In this document: positions 21,753 through 32,800 of the stretch, piece after piece
Layout of the letters: each line of letters starts with the position of its first letter
Position numbering within the stretch: position 1 is the stretch's first letter
Source of the DNA: Zerene cesonia
Taxonomy: Eukaryota; Arthropoda; Insecta; Lepidoptera; Pieridae
Direction of reading: 5' to 3'
DNA length: 64,000 bases
Assembly (NCBI RefSeq): GCF_012273895.1
Contig: NW_024045132.1
Coordinates: forward strand, 2,666,001-2,730,000
Notes under the pieces: generated by a model
What the model saw: the letters and a program-made list of their open reading frames with translations, nothing else
Told to the model about the DNA's origin: nothing
Databases searched by the model: none
Translations under genes and position numbers: made by a program

Positions 21753-23421
21753 TTATCGTTTTCCTCCAATGCGAGTTGTTGGTTTCTGTGATACTTTCGC
21801 AGCTTTAGCCTTGGGAGGAGCCTTTACTTTAGTTGGAGGTGCAGTGGTCTTCTTTGCTGCTTTGGTTGACTTCTTGGCTTCCTTGGCAGCCCTAAAATAA
21901 AAAAAAACAGTATGTTTTTTTATCAACATAATTTTATCCTGTATATAAGTTGGTAAGGGTTGTTAATTGGTACAACATGTTATTCAGTTCCTATGTCATA
22001 TTTTACATACATTTTTTAGTATTTCTTATAATTTTAATAATTTTGACAAGTAATTAAAGGCCATGAATATATTATTTAAAATTTTCCCCAACACCTACTG
22101 ACCCCAAAGCAGTAAATTTGTATGAGTATTTTAAACTTTACAAATTAACAGGTAATAAAACATGCTCATTAACTCACTTGATAGCCTGTTCTCTTTGCGC
22201 TTTCCTGACTTCGGGTTTCATGTTCCTCTTAGCCATGATGTCACTAAGAGAAGCACCAACAATAGCCCTTTGGAATTTCTGAGTTCTGCGGGTGCGCTTC
22301 TTAGCCTGCTCTACCTCTTGCCCCTTCTTGAACTTGCGTCTGATGAAATATTTGAATCATTATAAATTAGATATAGTAATAATATATACAAATGGAAAAT
22401 GTTATATATAAAATTTTTATGTCCCAATGGTCACTGCTCAAATTGATTAGACCGATTCTCATGAAAATTTGTGCACATATCGGGTAGGTTTGAGAGTCAG
22501 TAAGCTTCAATTTTTAATACCCCTAAATGAGTAAAGTAGTACAGCATTTGCCAGGTCAGTCTGTTTTATTATATATCATTATACACATAACATTAAGAAA
22601 AAATATATATACAAAACTACCCTTGTAGTGTGTAATTATATAATATATTCAAAAATACCATTATTGACAATGAAGTATTGGAAAATTCAGAATAACATTT
22701 ATTAGTTCCAGCAATAAAATCTGTAAAATTGAATTTACTGATATTAGTAAACTACCTTCTAAAATTAAATAAATAGGTGAAATAATAAACAAATCTACAC
22801 AGCAAGAAGCTGCAAAAATAAAAATGTTACCTGTAAAGGACAGTCCATGTCACCTTACGGGGATTCCTACTCATAAGGTGGGCAGCTTCACATTTTGAGT
22901 TCACGAAGGTGAAGTACTGAAAAAATATATTGCAAAATGATCAGTAAAACCATCAATCTCTCTAATTCAATAAAGCTAAGTTACTTAGGATCTCTAAATT
23001 TTAAGTTTTTTGGATGAATTGTTACTATAGACATAATTAGACGGTAATGAAGATCTACATCTATAATATATAACTCTGTGTATTACAAAACAAACCCTAA
23101 GTGAGGGTTAAATATCAGTTTGTTTACAGCTATGTACTATATTTCATAACGTTTATACTGAATTCATAGTTTATACGTAAAATTATATTATATAAATGTA
23201 AAAGAGCTTTCAACTTACCTTTCCATCCAATTTAACCATGGACTTCCCGTGGCCAGGATATATTTTGTAGCCACTGTACGAACACAGTCCGATCCTGTAA
23301 ATAAAACACTCATAGTGTAATTAACACACAATACTTTATTTTTCAAATGATCACATCGACAATTATTTTGTGATTACTTGTATTATTAATAATTAAAAAT
23401 CTAAATAAAAACGTACATCAT
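21753..23421 (-). CDS. RpL24: 60S ribosomal protein L24 (eL24), five exons
   Basis: Structural protein of the large ribosomal subunit. Coding exons in transcript order: 23421-23417, 23294-23219, 22916-22831, 22339-22178 and 21891-21753, totalling 155 residues, the same length as the fly protein. Recognisable blocks are GLCSYSGYKIYPGHGKSMVK, RNPRKVTWTVLYRRKFKKGQ, KFQRAIVGASLSDIMAKRN and the Lys/Ala/Pro-rich tail ending TTRIGGKR. The first coding exon has only five bases (ATG AT), so translation starts two bases before a splice junction, giving MMIGLC where other insects usually have MKIGLC. All introns are GT-AG. A pyrimidine tract just upstream (23434-23447) fits a 5' TOP mRNA. One intron carries a repeat remnant at 22420-22560. 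Confidence 0.96.
22420..22560. repeat. interspersed-repeat remnant in an RpL24 intron
   Basis: The wording AATTGATTAGACCGATTCTC ATGAAAATTTG ... AATTTTTAATACCCCTAAATG matches a common lepidopteran dispersed-element style. No coding potential is seen. Confidence 0.4.
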
Positions 23422-23433
23422 CTTGACGTCTTT

Positions 23434-23447
23434 GAAGAAAGAAAGGG
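23434..23447 (-). promoter_or_regulatory. RpL24: candidate 5' TOP tract of RpL24
   Basis: On the minus strand this reads CCCTTTCTTTCTTC, 12 bases before the ATG. Ribosomal-protein mRNAs usually begin with a C followed by a pyrimidine run, which couples translation to growth signalling. Immediately upstream is a cluster of TGACA/TTGTCA words (about 23480-23515). The exact start site is inferred. Confidence 0.6.
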
Positions 23448-23588
23448 CTCGCAAGCGATCGGACAAACGCCTCTATGACACTGACAATTGACAAAGACAA
23501 TGACAATGACAATTTTTTTTTCTTTGCCCAATGGCTCGGGGTATATATCTATGGCCCTGGCAAATAGACATATCTTCCTGCACGAAGA

Positions 23589-23632
23589 AATAAAGCCACA
23601 ATGCCTAATGAGTTGGGCATTGTGGCTTTATT
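23589..23632. repeat. perfect 17-bp inverted repeat with 10-base loop
   Basis: AATAAAGCCACAATGCC at 23589-23605 is exactly complementary to GGCATTGTGGCTTTATT at 23616-23632. Each arm begins, on its own strand, with AATAAA. It lies about 170-210 bases upstream of RpL24, in intergenic DNA. Confidence 0.85.
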
Positions 23633-23748
23633 GTTTACACCTGAATTGTACATTGAACTTGTATTAATGCCTAGACACATTTAATAAATATCAATTCACG
23701 TATGAAATAGAGCAGTTTAATGATGAATGAAATGATTTTTGATGCTAG

Positions 23749-23850
23749 AGCGGGCAACAGCTGGTGGTTTGGCTAATGGTATGCGATCACCACTGCCCTT
23801 GAAAATTCGCAGAGGCAGTGCGTATACGAATGCGTTGCCCGATTTTTGGG
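23749..23850. repeat. interspersed element, fragment of the family at 45434 and 47125
   Basis: GCGGGCAACAGCTGGTGGTT followed by GCTAATGGTATGCGATCACC and ACTGCCC matches the head of the 45434 copy (GCGGGCGACTGAGCTGGTGG, then GATGGTAAACGATCACCACC). The family is recognisable as a lepidopteran dispersed repeat; only the head is present here. Confidence 0.65.
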
Positions 23851-24137
23851 GGTATGAGATATGACTGGTAATATGGAATTGCTAGGGAAGTGACTCCCCC
23901 GCTCCCCTGATTTCAATGCTATAAAACTAAAAATTAAAAATAACTTACAGTCTCAAAAAAAAATTCCATTGTATAGACTTAATAATTAATGACATCTCAA
24001 GTAGACCTAATATTACAAAATGTTTATCACAAAATTATGTAGGCACTAGCTCAGTATAATTATTCATATATACTTATAGAATGTACTCTATGGTATGATA
24101 CTACTCTTTGCCACGCATTAAGAACTACCTAGTAGTA

Positions 24138-24349
24138 AAGTGAAGTCCCGTGTCCCCTAGTGGGGTATGGGGCAGATGATGTACATCCGTTTCACTGATC
24201 GATTTTCTTTAGGGACAAGTAGGTGATCAGCCTTCTGTGTCCTGCCAGACCGAGACAGTTTTTTTTTTGTGCGTCCCCACCGGGAATCGAACCCAGGACC
24301 CCTTGGTTCTACGCTCACGCGTTAACCACTGTACCAAGGAGGCGGTCAA
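24138..24349 (-). mobile_element. tRNA-derived SINE with target-site duplication
   Basis: Read on the minus strand the element starts GACCGCCTCCTTGGTACAGT and carries a Pol III box-B-like GGTTCGATTCC. The 11-base sequence ACCTAGTAGTA flanks it at 24127-24137 and 24350-24360. A second copy lies at 57587-57790. Confidence 0.85.
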
Positions 24350-24937
24350 ACCTAGTAGTAGTATAGTATTATATGTTATCTGTGCTAGTAACTAGCTAGT
24401 TACTGCATAGCCGTCTGTTTATTCATAATATAGTTCTATTTCTTTAAAATAGCACTCAATTTTGGCTTAAAGGTCCAAGCCATTAAATATTAAAAAAAAA
24501 AAAAGCACTCAATCAAAGAGCATTCAATTATGATCTGTCAATTGTGAAATGTCATTGAATGATTAGAAATACTTATCAATTTATAATTATTATCACGATT
24601 CACAGATTAAGAACAACGAAGTTACTACGTAAATTTATATCTAAGTCGTAAGGTACAGTTAACCCCGAGCATCGGATGTGTCTTGAATGAATTTTTTCAA
24701 CTAAAAAATCTTTTTCTCGCTGCTTGGGGCACTCGATTCAGAGAATTCATTGTCTTTGAGAACAATAATTATTGGATGATGGTTTTGCGTTAACAGACAA
24801 CAATTGTTATGTTGGAATATAATAATAATATAAATAAAAATAAATAAATATAAATAAAGAAATAAGAATCTATTGTGCATTCAATAAGAATTGATGAATT
24901 TGTAATCACTCTTTTCAACAACATAGTTCAAACAATC
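24350..24937. promoter_or_regulatory. region upstream of VPS51
   Basis: Holds the right target-site copy of the SINE, a CTAGTATAGTATTATGTTATC-like dispersed word near 24357 that recurs near 47710 and 51590, an A12 run near 24492 and an A/T-rich (AATAAATA)n stretch at 24820-24860 just before the gene. No extra coding exon for VPS51 is evident. Confidence 0.4.
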
Positions 24938-27037
24938 ATGGCAGAATCAACTAAAGAAAATGGAAAACAATTAGATATAAATGATAGCAATTTTAATTCG
25001 GAAATGTATTTAGAGTGCTTAATGAAATGTGCCACTCTGCGGCAAATTATGGATAAAGAAGCGGAGATAATAAATCAGAGCCAGTTTTTGCAGTCTGAAA
25101 TGCAGACATTAGTTTATGAGAACTACAACAAATTTATATCAGCCACAGAAACTGTGCGTAAGATGCGCACAGATTTTCAAATCATGCAAGAAGAAATGAA
25201 TAAATTAAGTGAAAACATAAACAAGATAACAAGTTTTAGTGCTAAAATTTCAGAATCCCTTAGCGACAGTGGAAATAATGTGAATAGGCTATGTAATACA
25301 CGGCAACTGTTAGATAAATTACAGTTCTTGTTTTTGCTGCCAACACAGTTACATAAAGCAATACAGGAGGGTAGATTTGCAGATGCCGTCCATGATTATA
25401 CACATGCACAGAAAGTGTTACAGAAGTATGGTGATCAACCATCCTTTCAAAGTATTCAAACAGAATGTTCAGATATTATTTATGACTTAAAGAAAAGCTT
25501 GAGGGAGAGATTGCTTACTCCTGATACATCTGCCTCTGAATTGGCAGAAAGTGTTGGCCTTTTACGGCAGCTTCAAGAATCAGATTCCTCTTTGAAAGAT
25601 ATTTTCTTGAATTGTGCTGAAAGTAGATTGGAACAACATTTAAAAGTACTTGCTTCCATGGTTGAAATAACAGATATCTTAGAATGGGTTGAAAAGTGTA
25701 ATAACACATTGCTAGCTGATCTGGGTATAGTGATATCTTGTTATCATGAAATGTTTGAAACTGATAATGATTGCTTGCCAGAATTTGCTGACAAAGTAAT
25801 GACCCAAGTATTTTGCCTCTTTGAAGATGTTATAAGGAGACCAGAGAATATTGGAACTGAAATTCTAATAAGAGGGCTTGATAAGTTCTTTAGAAAATTG
25901 CAAGCAATGTCTGAAATAATATCAAGTGATGGGGTATCTAATAAAGCATTAGAAGTTGTTGTGCAATGTATAAACCATAAAGCCACAATGCAATATCAAA
26001 CAATTCATATACAATTTAAAGAAAATTTAATGAGAGTACGGCAATCTTTAGCAAGCAAAGGTACAGAAAACGTTGATCTCAAAGATATACTTAATTCCTT
26101 ACAGGTATATCTTTTGCAGAAAGTGCAGGCATCACTCTTAGATTTGATGGCATTTTTACAGAACAATTTATCTTTTGGCTTGAAACCATGGTGTGCTAAG
26201 GCAGTTGCAGATAACTGTTGGAATGTTATATCAGAAACCCTCATAAATCTTTCAGATATGGTAAAGAAAATGTCTTGCTTGCAGTCATCAAACAACATAC
26301 CTTTTGAACTTTTCCTAATTCTAGCCAAATTATGTTTGGAAATGCAAGAAAGTGGTGTAACAATTTTACAAAACCATTTAGTTAAATTATTAGAAGAAGC
26401 TGCACCAGGTTTAAGTGTAGACAAAAAGGAGACAAATAATGTCATGGTTAATTTGTCCACTGCAGCTCAATCTGCTTTAGACTCTGAAGTAGTATACATT
26501 GGTCAGACTGCAGCGCAAATGTTACGAGTGTCCGTCTTGGCTCGGGATTGGTTAAGAGCACCAGAACCACGTGGGCCCAGAGCAGTATGCCGGCGAGTTG
26601 TTGAAACTCTAGCTAGTGCGGACAGTGCCGCATCTCAATTATTCCCTTCTAGCATTAAACCATCAAGCGATTCCAGCCGGCGTACTATATGGTCGCGTGC
26701 ACCCTCTTCATTCTCTCCAATTAACCGGTTATTTTCTGAAAGAATCGAAGTTTTCAGTCCAGCTGGTGCGGACAGAGCCGCTCTATCCAATGGTGCATTG
26801 AAAGTAGCTCTCAAGGCATTAGTGGAATGCGTACGATTACGCACATTTAGTAGACATGGATTGCAACAACTGCAAGTGGATGTTCATTTCCTACAACAAA
26901 GATTATCCTGTATGGGTAATGATGAAAGGTTACTGAATGCTCTGTTGGAAGATGCGTTGTCGTCCGCTCAGCTGCGATGCGTAGATCCACAATTAATGGA
27001 ACCTAGCATTGTAGATATTATTTGCGAGCGCGGATAG
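24938..27037 (+). CDS. Vps51: vacuolar protein sorting-associated protein 51 homologue (GARP/EARP subunit), intronless
   Basis: Subunit of the GARP and EARP tethering complexes, which dock endosome-derived vesicles at the trans-Golgi or recycling endosomes. The first in-frame ATG is 24938 (MAESTKENGKQ), giving 699 residues; the frame is open slightly further upstream but without an ATG. Family hallmarks: an N-terminal coiled segment with MQTLVYENYNKFISATETVR, then DFQIMQEEMNKLSENINKIT, LLDKLQFLFLLPTQL, and near the end LFSERIEVFSPAGADRAA, VECVRLRTFSRHGLQQLQVD and the terminal MEPSIVDIICERG, which is almost identical in animals. It is a single exon although most genes around it are split. AATAAA at 27547-27552 is a possible poly(A) signal. 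Confidence 0.95.
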   Translation: MAESTKENGKQLDINDSNFNSEMYLECLMKCATLRQIMDKEAEIINQSQFLQSEMQTLVYENYNKFISATETVRKMRTDFQIMQEEMNKLSENINKITSFSAKISESLSDSGNNVNRLCNTRQLLDKLQFLFLLPTQLHKAIQEGRFADAVHDYTHAQKVLQKYGDQPSFQSIQTECSDIIYDLKKSLRERLLTPDTSASELAESVGLLRQLQESDSSLKDIFLNCAESRLEQHLKVLASMVEITDILEWVEKCNNTLLADLGIVISCYHEMFETDNDCLPEFADKVMTQVFCLFEDVIRRPENIGTEILIRGLDKFFRKLQAMSEIISSDGVSNKALEVVVQCINHKATMQYQTIHIQFKENLMRVRQSLASKGTENVDLKDILNSLQVYLLQKVQASLLDLMAFLQNNLSFGLKPWCAKAVADNCWNVISETLINLSDMVKKMSCLQSSNNIPFELFLILAKLCLEMQESGVTILQNHLVKLLEEAAPGLSVDKKETNNVMVNLSTAAQSALDSEVVYIGQTAAQMLRVSVLARDWLRAPEPRGPRAVCRRVVETLASADSAASQLFPSSIKPSSDSSRRTIWSRAPSSFSPINRLFSERIEVFSPAGADRAALSNGALKVALKALVECVRLRTFSRHGLQQLQVDVHFLQQRLSCMGNDERLLNALLEDALSSAQLRCVDPQLMEPSIVDIICERG

Positions 27038-29839
27038 GTTTTATGTAGATTACAGAATACATACTTCCATAATGGATGAATGATTTATATTGATACAGAA
27101 ACTGGTGCCAGTATCGCTGGATTCCGGCGCTGGATCAGTGATTCACTTTTTCAATTCACACGATTCTGGCACCCAGTATCCAGCACTGAATCGCAATTGA
27201 TCGGCAACCTATTTTGCGACTCTTATAAATTGTCGGTTCTGATTCTGTGACGTGCATATTGATATCTATGAATCTATATAGAATATAGCCGATATCATAC
27301 TATGAGCGTCAGCCACGAAAAAAAAAACTAAATACAGCAAGGAAACCATGGATGGGTATAACTTGGTGCATATTTAATTTCCAACAATTTTTTTTGTAAG
27401 GTGTTTTCGTAAAAAGCGATGTTTTCTTCACAAATAATGATCTTTTTGTTTTTTGTTTATTAATCCCTAAATAGTTAATGTTAACATGTATTATTTATAA
27501 ATCATCTCTTAAATATACGCAAATGTTATGAATTAAATCTCTTATTAATAAAAAAAAACTCAGTTGTTTTAATGAATTTATTTATAACCCAATAATTAAA
27601 ATTGCATCATCATATTAAAAATAATGATATCATCTACATAGACACTATAATAATAATAATAATATATATTTCTTATGTAAATGCTCCTAGAACATATCTC
27701 ACAAGACAATCTACTCTTTTAGACATAAATTACACGATATTACAATGTTAGTTGCGGGAGTACCTACGATAAAATTTAAAAAATTAATTACAAATAAAAA
27801 CAACATTATTACATTACCACTAAAACAAGATATTTTGGTCCTGTACTTCTACAAAACTTTATCAAGATAATTATTACAAAATAATGGATCCATCGAGATT
27901 TTAGGTAATATTTGTCTTCCAAAAAGTGTAAAAGGTTTGAGTAATCTTTTATACAATTACTTATTTTATATTTAAGATGGCCAGTTTAGAACTGAATTAC
28001 TTATACATCCTTTACAATGCAATTCAAAATTCTCTAAAAAATTCCAAAATCCTTTTGAAACACTATGGGAAGCTCGTAACCTCACTACATGAATGTGATT
28101 TATCCAGAGATTTAGGTAAGTAGTTATATAACGGGCATGCAATATAAATAAAAGTGATTTTAAAATTATAAATAGAATTAAAATTCTCAGAAAAATCGAT
28201 AACTGCGACAATACTAGCACAAACAAAAGCTTTCTCGCTAGGTTCCTACATTTTTATTGCTACATTAGGAGAACTTGGACATAAATCTAATATTTTGGTA
28301 TAATAGTTATTTCATGCCCGCTCTAAATAACATTAAATCTCTTTGAATAATGTCACTAAAACAATCAAAATAATAAGCTCGTACAATACATAGCTCTAAT
28401 TATTATGTACATTGATGTTGAAAACGTATGGATATGTGTACACATTTAAAAGGTAAATTTTTGGTACATCTTTTACACTATTTGCTTACCCTGACTTACA
28501 TACAAAATTGACTTCTTAACGACGAACATTGTAAAAATTTTGGAAACTGGTGTTGAAAAAAAGCCTGTGACATAAGAAAGGAGATACATGGCAATTATTG
28601 ACAAAACATTCATTTTGAGATAATAGCTAATTTCTCTGACAATGTAGTAAATACAAAATACCCAATGTTTAAATATGGATAGTTGTCTATAAGAATACTT
28701 TACGTATGATACATTTTTTTTTAAGATAAATAGAAGACAACATTTATATGCAAGAGTCAATGTAGTAACATCAAGCTACATGTTTTATCAGATTATTTGT
28801 GATTGTAAAGAGGAAATGCTTTAATTCAAAAACAAATGAATCAATAAATATCATATAAATAAAAACCCGCTATGTTGCGGACAAATTTCGTCAATAAGTT
28901 AAACATAAAGTTTCTAATTATTATGACCTGTTTGTTTGAAGATAGACGTAATAAAGTTCTGTTTTATAACAAAATAAAAACAAATTACAATATATTTTGG
29001 CAGGAAAGCTGAAAATATTTCCATTTGAGCGCATTCTATAACAGCTATTGAGATAAATTACGAGCGCATATAAAACATGCAACCTTATGCGATGCAGTCT
29101 CTGAAAGAGTTATTTACAATCGAAATAGATTATCTGGTATGAAATTCTTTATAAGCCGGTAATTGATACATCATTCTTGTTTTTTTTTAAATTGAGTTAT
29201 TATTATCTACATAGATAATAAATCCTCAATAACTCCAAGTATACTATTAGCTCTGTTACACGTTGTATAAGCGCTTTGCAATTCATGAGCCCCAAAGGAA
29301 TTTCAATTATATTGAAAGATTACATCAAAAAGTATAAAAAAGCATTCATTAACATTCACTAATTTTAAAACTAAAGTAATGCAATGTAAACTCGACACCT
29401 TATGACTAAATAAAAACATAAATTATTTCCTCATAAACACATCTATATCTATAACATATCAATTGACAAAATATAGATTTTATCTTTCCCGCTAATTTAG
29501 CGACAAGACCAGCGCCCCGCTCACAAAAATATTTTTTAAAACATTTTATTTGTTGCATCCTAAACTCACCGAAAGTGTAAAAATATATTTATCAACAACA
29601 GTGGTCCGTTTGTTCCGTAATTGTGAGCGTTGTTAGTGCGTGATTTCATCAAGATACTAGCGAACACCCCTTTATTTAAAATACATAAAAATTATTGGAT
29701 CTCTACTCAGTCCATTTATCTTAAAGTTTTGATTCCTACATTATTAGTCAAATTTTACAGACACTGTCTTGTGTGCAATATATTTATACTTTAGCTTTGT
29801 TTAACATTTATTCTCAACGATAATGGTAATACAATACAT
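27038..29839. other. intergenic region between VPS51 and the zinc-finger gene (convergent)
   Basis: Both genes end into this 2.8 kb. It has AATAAA at 27547-27552 (plus), several minus-strand AATAAA words, and a foldback around 29192-29233 with arms TTATTATCTA/TAGATAATAA. It may be partly a long zinc-finger 3' UTR. No coding frame over 100 residues is credible. Confidence 0.45.
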
Positions 29840-32800
29840 TTATTTTATAACACTTGATTTTCTCGTCGCTACACCTACTTTCGAGTTTTTACCTGCGTTG
29901 TTAATATTATTAGATTTACTTCGTGTTGGGCTTGACTGAGCGTTTGATTTCTGTTGCGTTAATGTCTGTTTTTGTTGATTTGAAGTATTTTTCTGTTGTT
30001 TTAATGTTTGTTTTTGTTGAGACGAAGTTTGTTTTTGTTGTATTAAATTAAGTTTCTGTTTTGCCAATGAGGGTTTCTGTTTTGTTGTCGGTTTTTGTTT
30101 GAGTTGTTGTGATTGTGGTTTCGCTTGAGTAACAGATGATTGTGATTGTTTTATATTAGTTTTCAACAGATTTAAAGGTTTTTGTAACTTGGTGTCTGGA
30201 GGGGGGGATCGCCGGCGTCGTATCCGTGGGGGAGTGTGGGCCAGAGTCGTGTGCCGGGACAACAAAGCAGCGCTACTGAAGAGCTGTCCGCAGTCACATC
30301 TATGTTCCACCTCAGCTGTGCCTGAAATGAGTGCAGTCCATTATATTAAACCAAACGATGTAACTATATTGTCTAAGATAAAATGAAAGATAACTTGTAT
30401 AACTAGAAAATCTCGTATATTTTAAAATATTAAATTTTAAAATTAATATTGAATTAAAAACGTATCCTTTAAATTTTAGTCGTGATTTATAGCTCAAAAA
30501 AAAACATCTCTATTTAAGACTAGGAATCATATAAAATGAGAAACTTACGCTTCCTAATTTTCTTAACAGGTGTATTCTGTTTATGTTTCCCGAGTGATTT
30601 CCTCTTAGCAATGCTACTGAGTGATTTTCGTTTATCGCCTATTATTTTTCTATTAGACTTATCCACTTTCTTTGGTGTTTGTTTCACAGGCGTGGTTTTC
30701 GGGAAAGAGTATTTAATATCACTATCATCCGAATCCGTAGAAGGCACTGTATCAAGAGTTGGGGCTTTCGCATTCTTAATAGTAGTTTGGATTTTAGCTT
30801 CTACTGGTTTCGCTTTTAAACGAGGTATTTTGGGCGGGTGTTGCAATGAGATTCTCCTTATAACCAAATCTTTCGAATTAGGCCTCTCTAGCTGTAGCGA
30901 ACTACGTTTTTTAGCTCGCACTTTCATAAACTTTTCTTCGACTGTATCATCCAATTTTAGATGTGGATTCAACATGTATCTTACTTCATCATCATCTTCA
31001 TCAGCGTCATCATCGTCATTTGATGTTCTTGCTGATTTATTTTCTTCAATGACGGGCATAGTGACGTTTAAAGTTTTTTGTTTCTTTGTAACAGTGGTTC
31101 CCGATTTTTCTTTTGTTGCTGTCCGTTTCTTGGGTGTTGGTGTGTCTGGTATAACAATAGTTTCAATTATTGGCGTATTTAATGGTTTAGTTTCAAATTC
31201 ATTCACAGTTTTATTATCGATAGTTTCGGATTCTTTTGCTTTAATTAACGGGATATCGTCACTTTTATTGTCAGAATTATCAATTTCTATATCATGTTCT
31301 TCAGATTTACTCGTAGCACAATGTATGGTATGGATAGTTTTAGTTATTTCCGGTAAGTCGTGGGTATTTGTATTTTCAGACTTAATATTATCCAGCGGCA
31401 TAACATCTGCATTTATTTTAGAGTCTGTTTCCTGTTCCTTTTCTTCTTTATTATCATCATCGGAAACAATTTTTTCTTCCGTTTGTTTTGCTTTAGCCGC
31501 TGATTGCTTTTTCTTTCTTAGACAAATAATGGTATGCTTATTCAAAGAATGTTCATTGGGGAAAACCATGTAGCAAAGAGAACATTCGTGTATAATATCT
31601 CGTGTGGATAGAGAACTCTGAACACTCTTGTCATCTGATTTTTCTGAACTTGTCTCCAAGTGTTGATCTTTATGTTCCATAAAATGTTGTAACTTCTTAA
31701 AAGTTTTTTTACAGATGTCACATTGATGTAAGAGAGATTTAGAAGAGTCAACTGTAACTTGAGGAGGACATTTTTTATTAATACCATCATGAGTTTCTCT
31801 GTGTTCTACTAGATGATGAAGTTTCCTAAATGATTTATCGCAAGGCTCACATCGAAATCCTGCGCTATGATCTTCAGTTTGTTTTGTTTGAACTTGAACT
31901 TTATTATCTTTTTCGCTCTTATTGTCTCGGTGTTCAGATGAGCTTTTCCTGCTTAACCGCGACGACATTGCATTTGGCTTGTGGATAGGACGATGTTGGA
32001 CCAAATGATGCAATTTTCGAAACTCTTTTTTACAAACCTCACAACAGAAAACATTCTTTTTAACTTCGTCATTGTGGACTGATTTAAGATCTTCTTTTCT
32101 GTGTTGGAGTTTGTGACTTAATAAATATGATAACTGTCTAAAACTTTTGCCACATAGTTCACACACTAAATTATTTGTATTAAATTTAGCTTTATTGACA
32201 GTTTTATGTGATAAATGTTCACTTTGCTTTTCAGTATCCAAATCTTTATTTATTATTTCATCGTATTTATCCTTAGCTGGTTTTGAGTCTCTTGATTTTC
32301 GTTTTCTCGGTGTTAATATTTCTTCATCCAAATCTATATCTGATTTGCTATCAGTTGATGATCTTTTTGATTCTTGTGAAAATCGCAACCTCGAAGAACT
32401 CCTTTTATCCGAGTCCGACCTATTTGGAGATGGACCTGTACAATGTTTCACATGTTTAAATACAACATTTTCAGAACGGAATAATTTGTTACATATTGGA
32501 CATACAATGTTTTCATTTATCTTACCCATTGTCCAATTTTCTTTTATTATTTCGTCGTCACTACTTTCCTCAGTCTCTGTATGTTCCTTATACGACTTTT
32601 CTTCTTGTAATCGTGGCTTTTTCTGAGGACTCGGCGTCTTAGGTGCGTTAGAGTCGACTCCGGGAAGAGGGTTCTTTCTGGGTCGACCTCTACCTCTCTT
32701 TACTGGTGTGTTTTGTTGTGAATTATTCTCAGTTGCGTGGGTTAAAATTTTGTTCTCAGATTGTGTTTCAAGTAGCTCAGCAGCTTTGACTAAGTTATCT

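Noticed and set aside
24875..24937. VPS51 start 21 codons upstream of the ATG at 24938
   Set aside because: The upstream position is GTG, not ATG; there is no reason to expect a non-ATG start in this gene.
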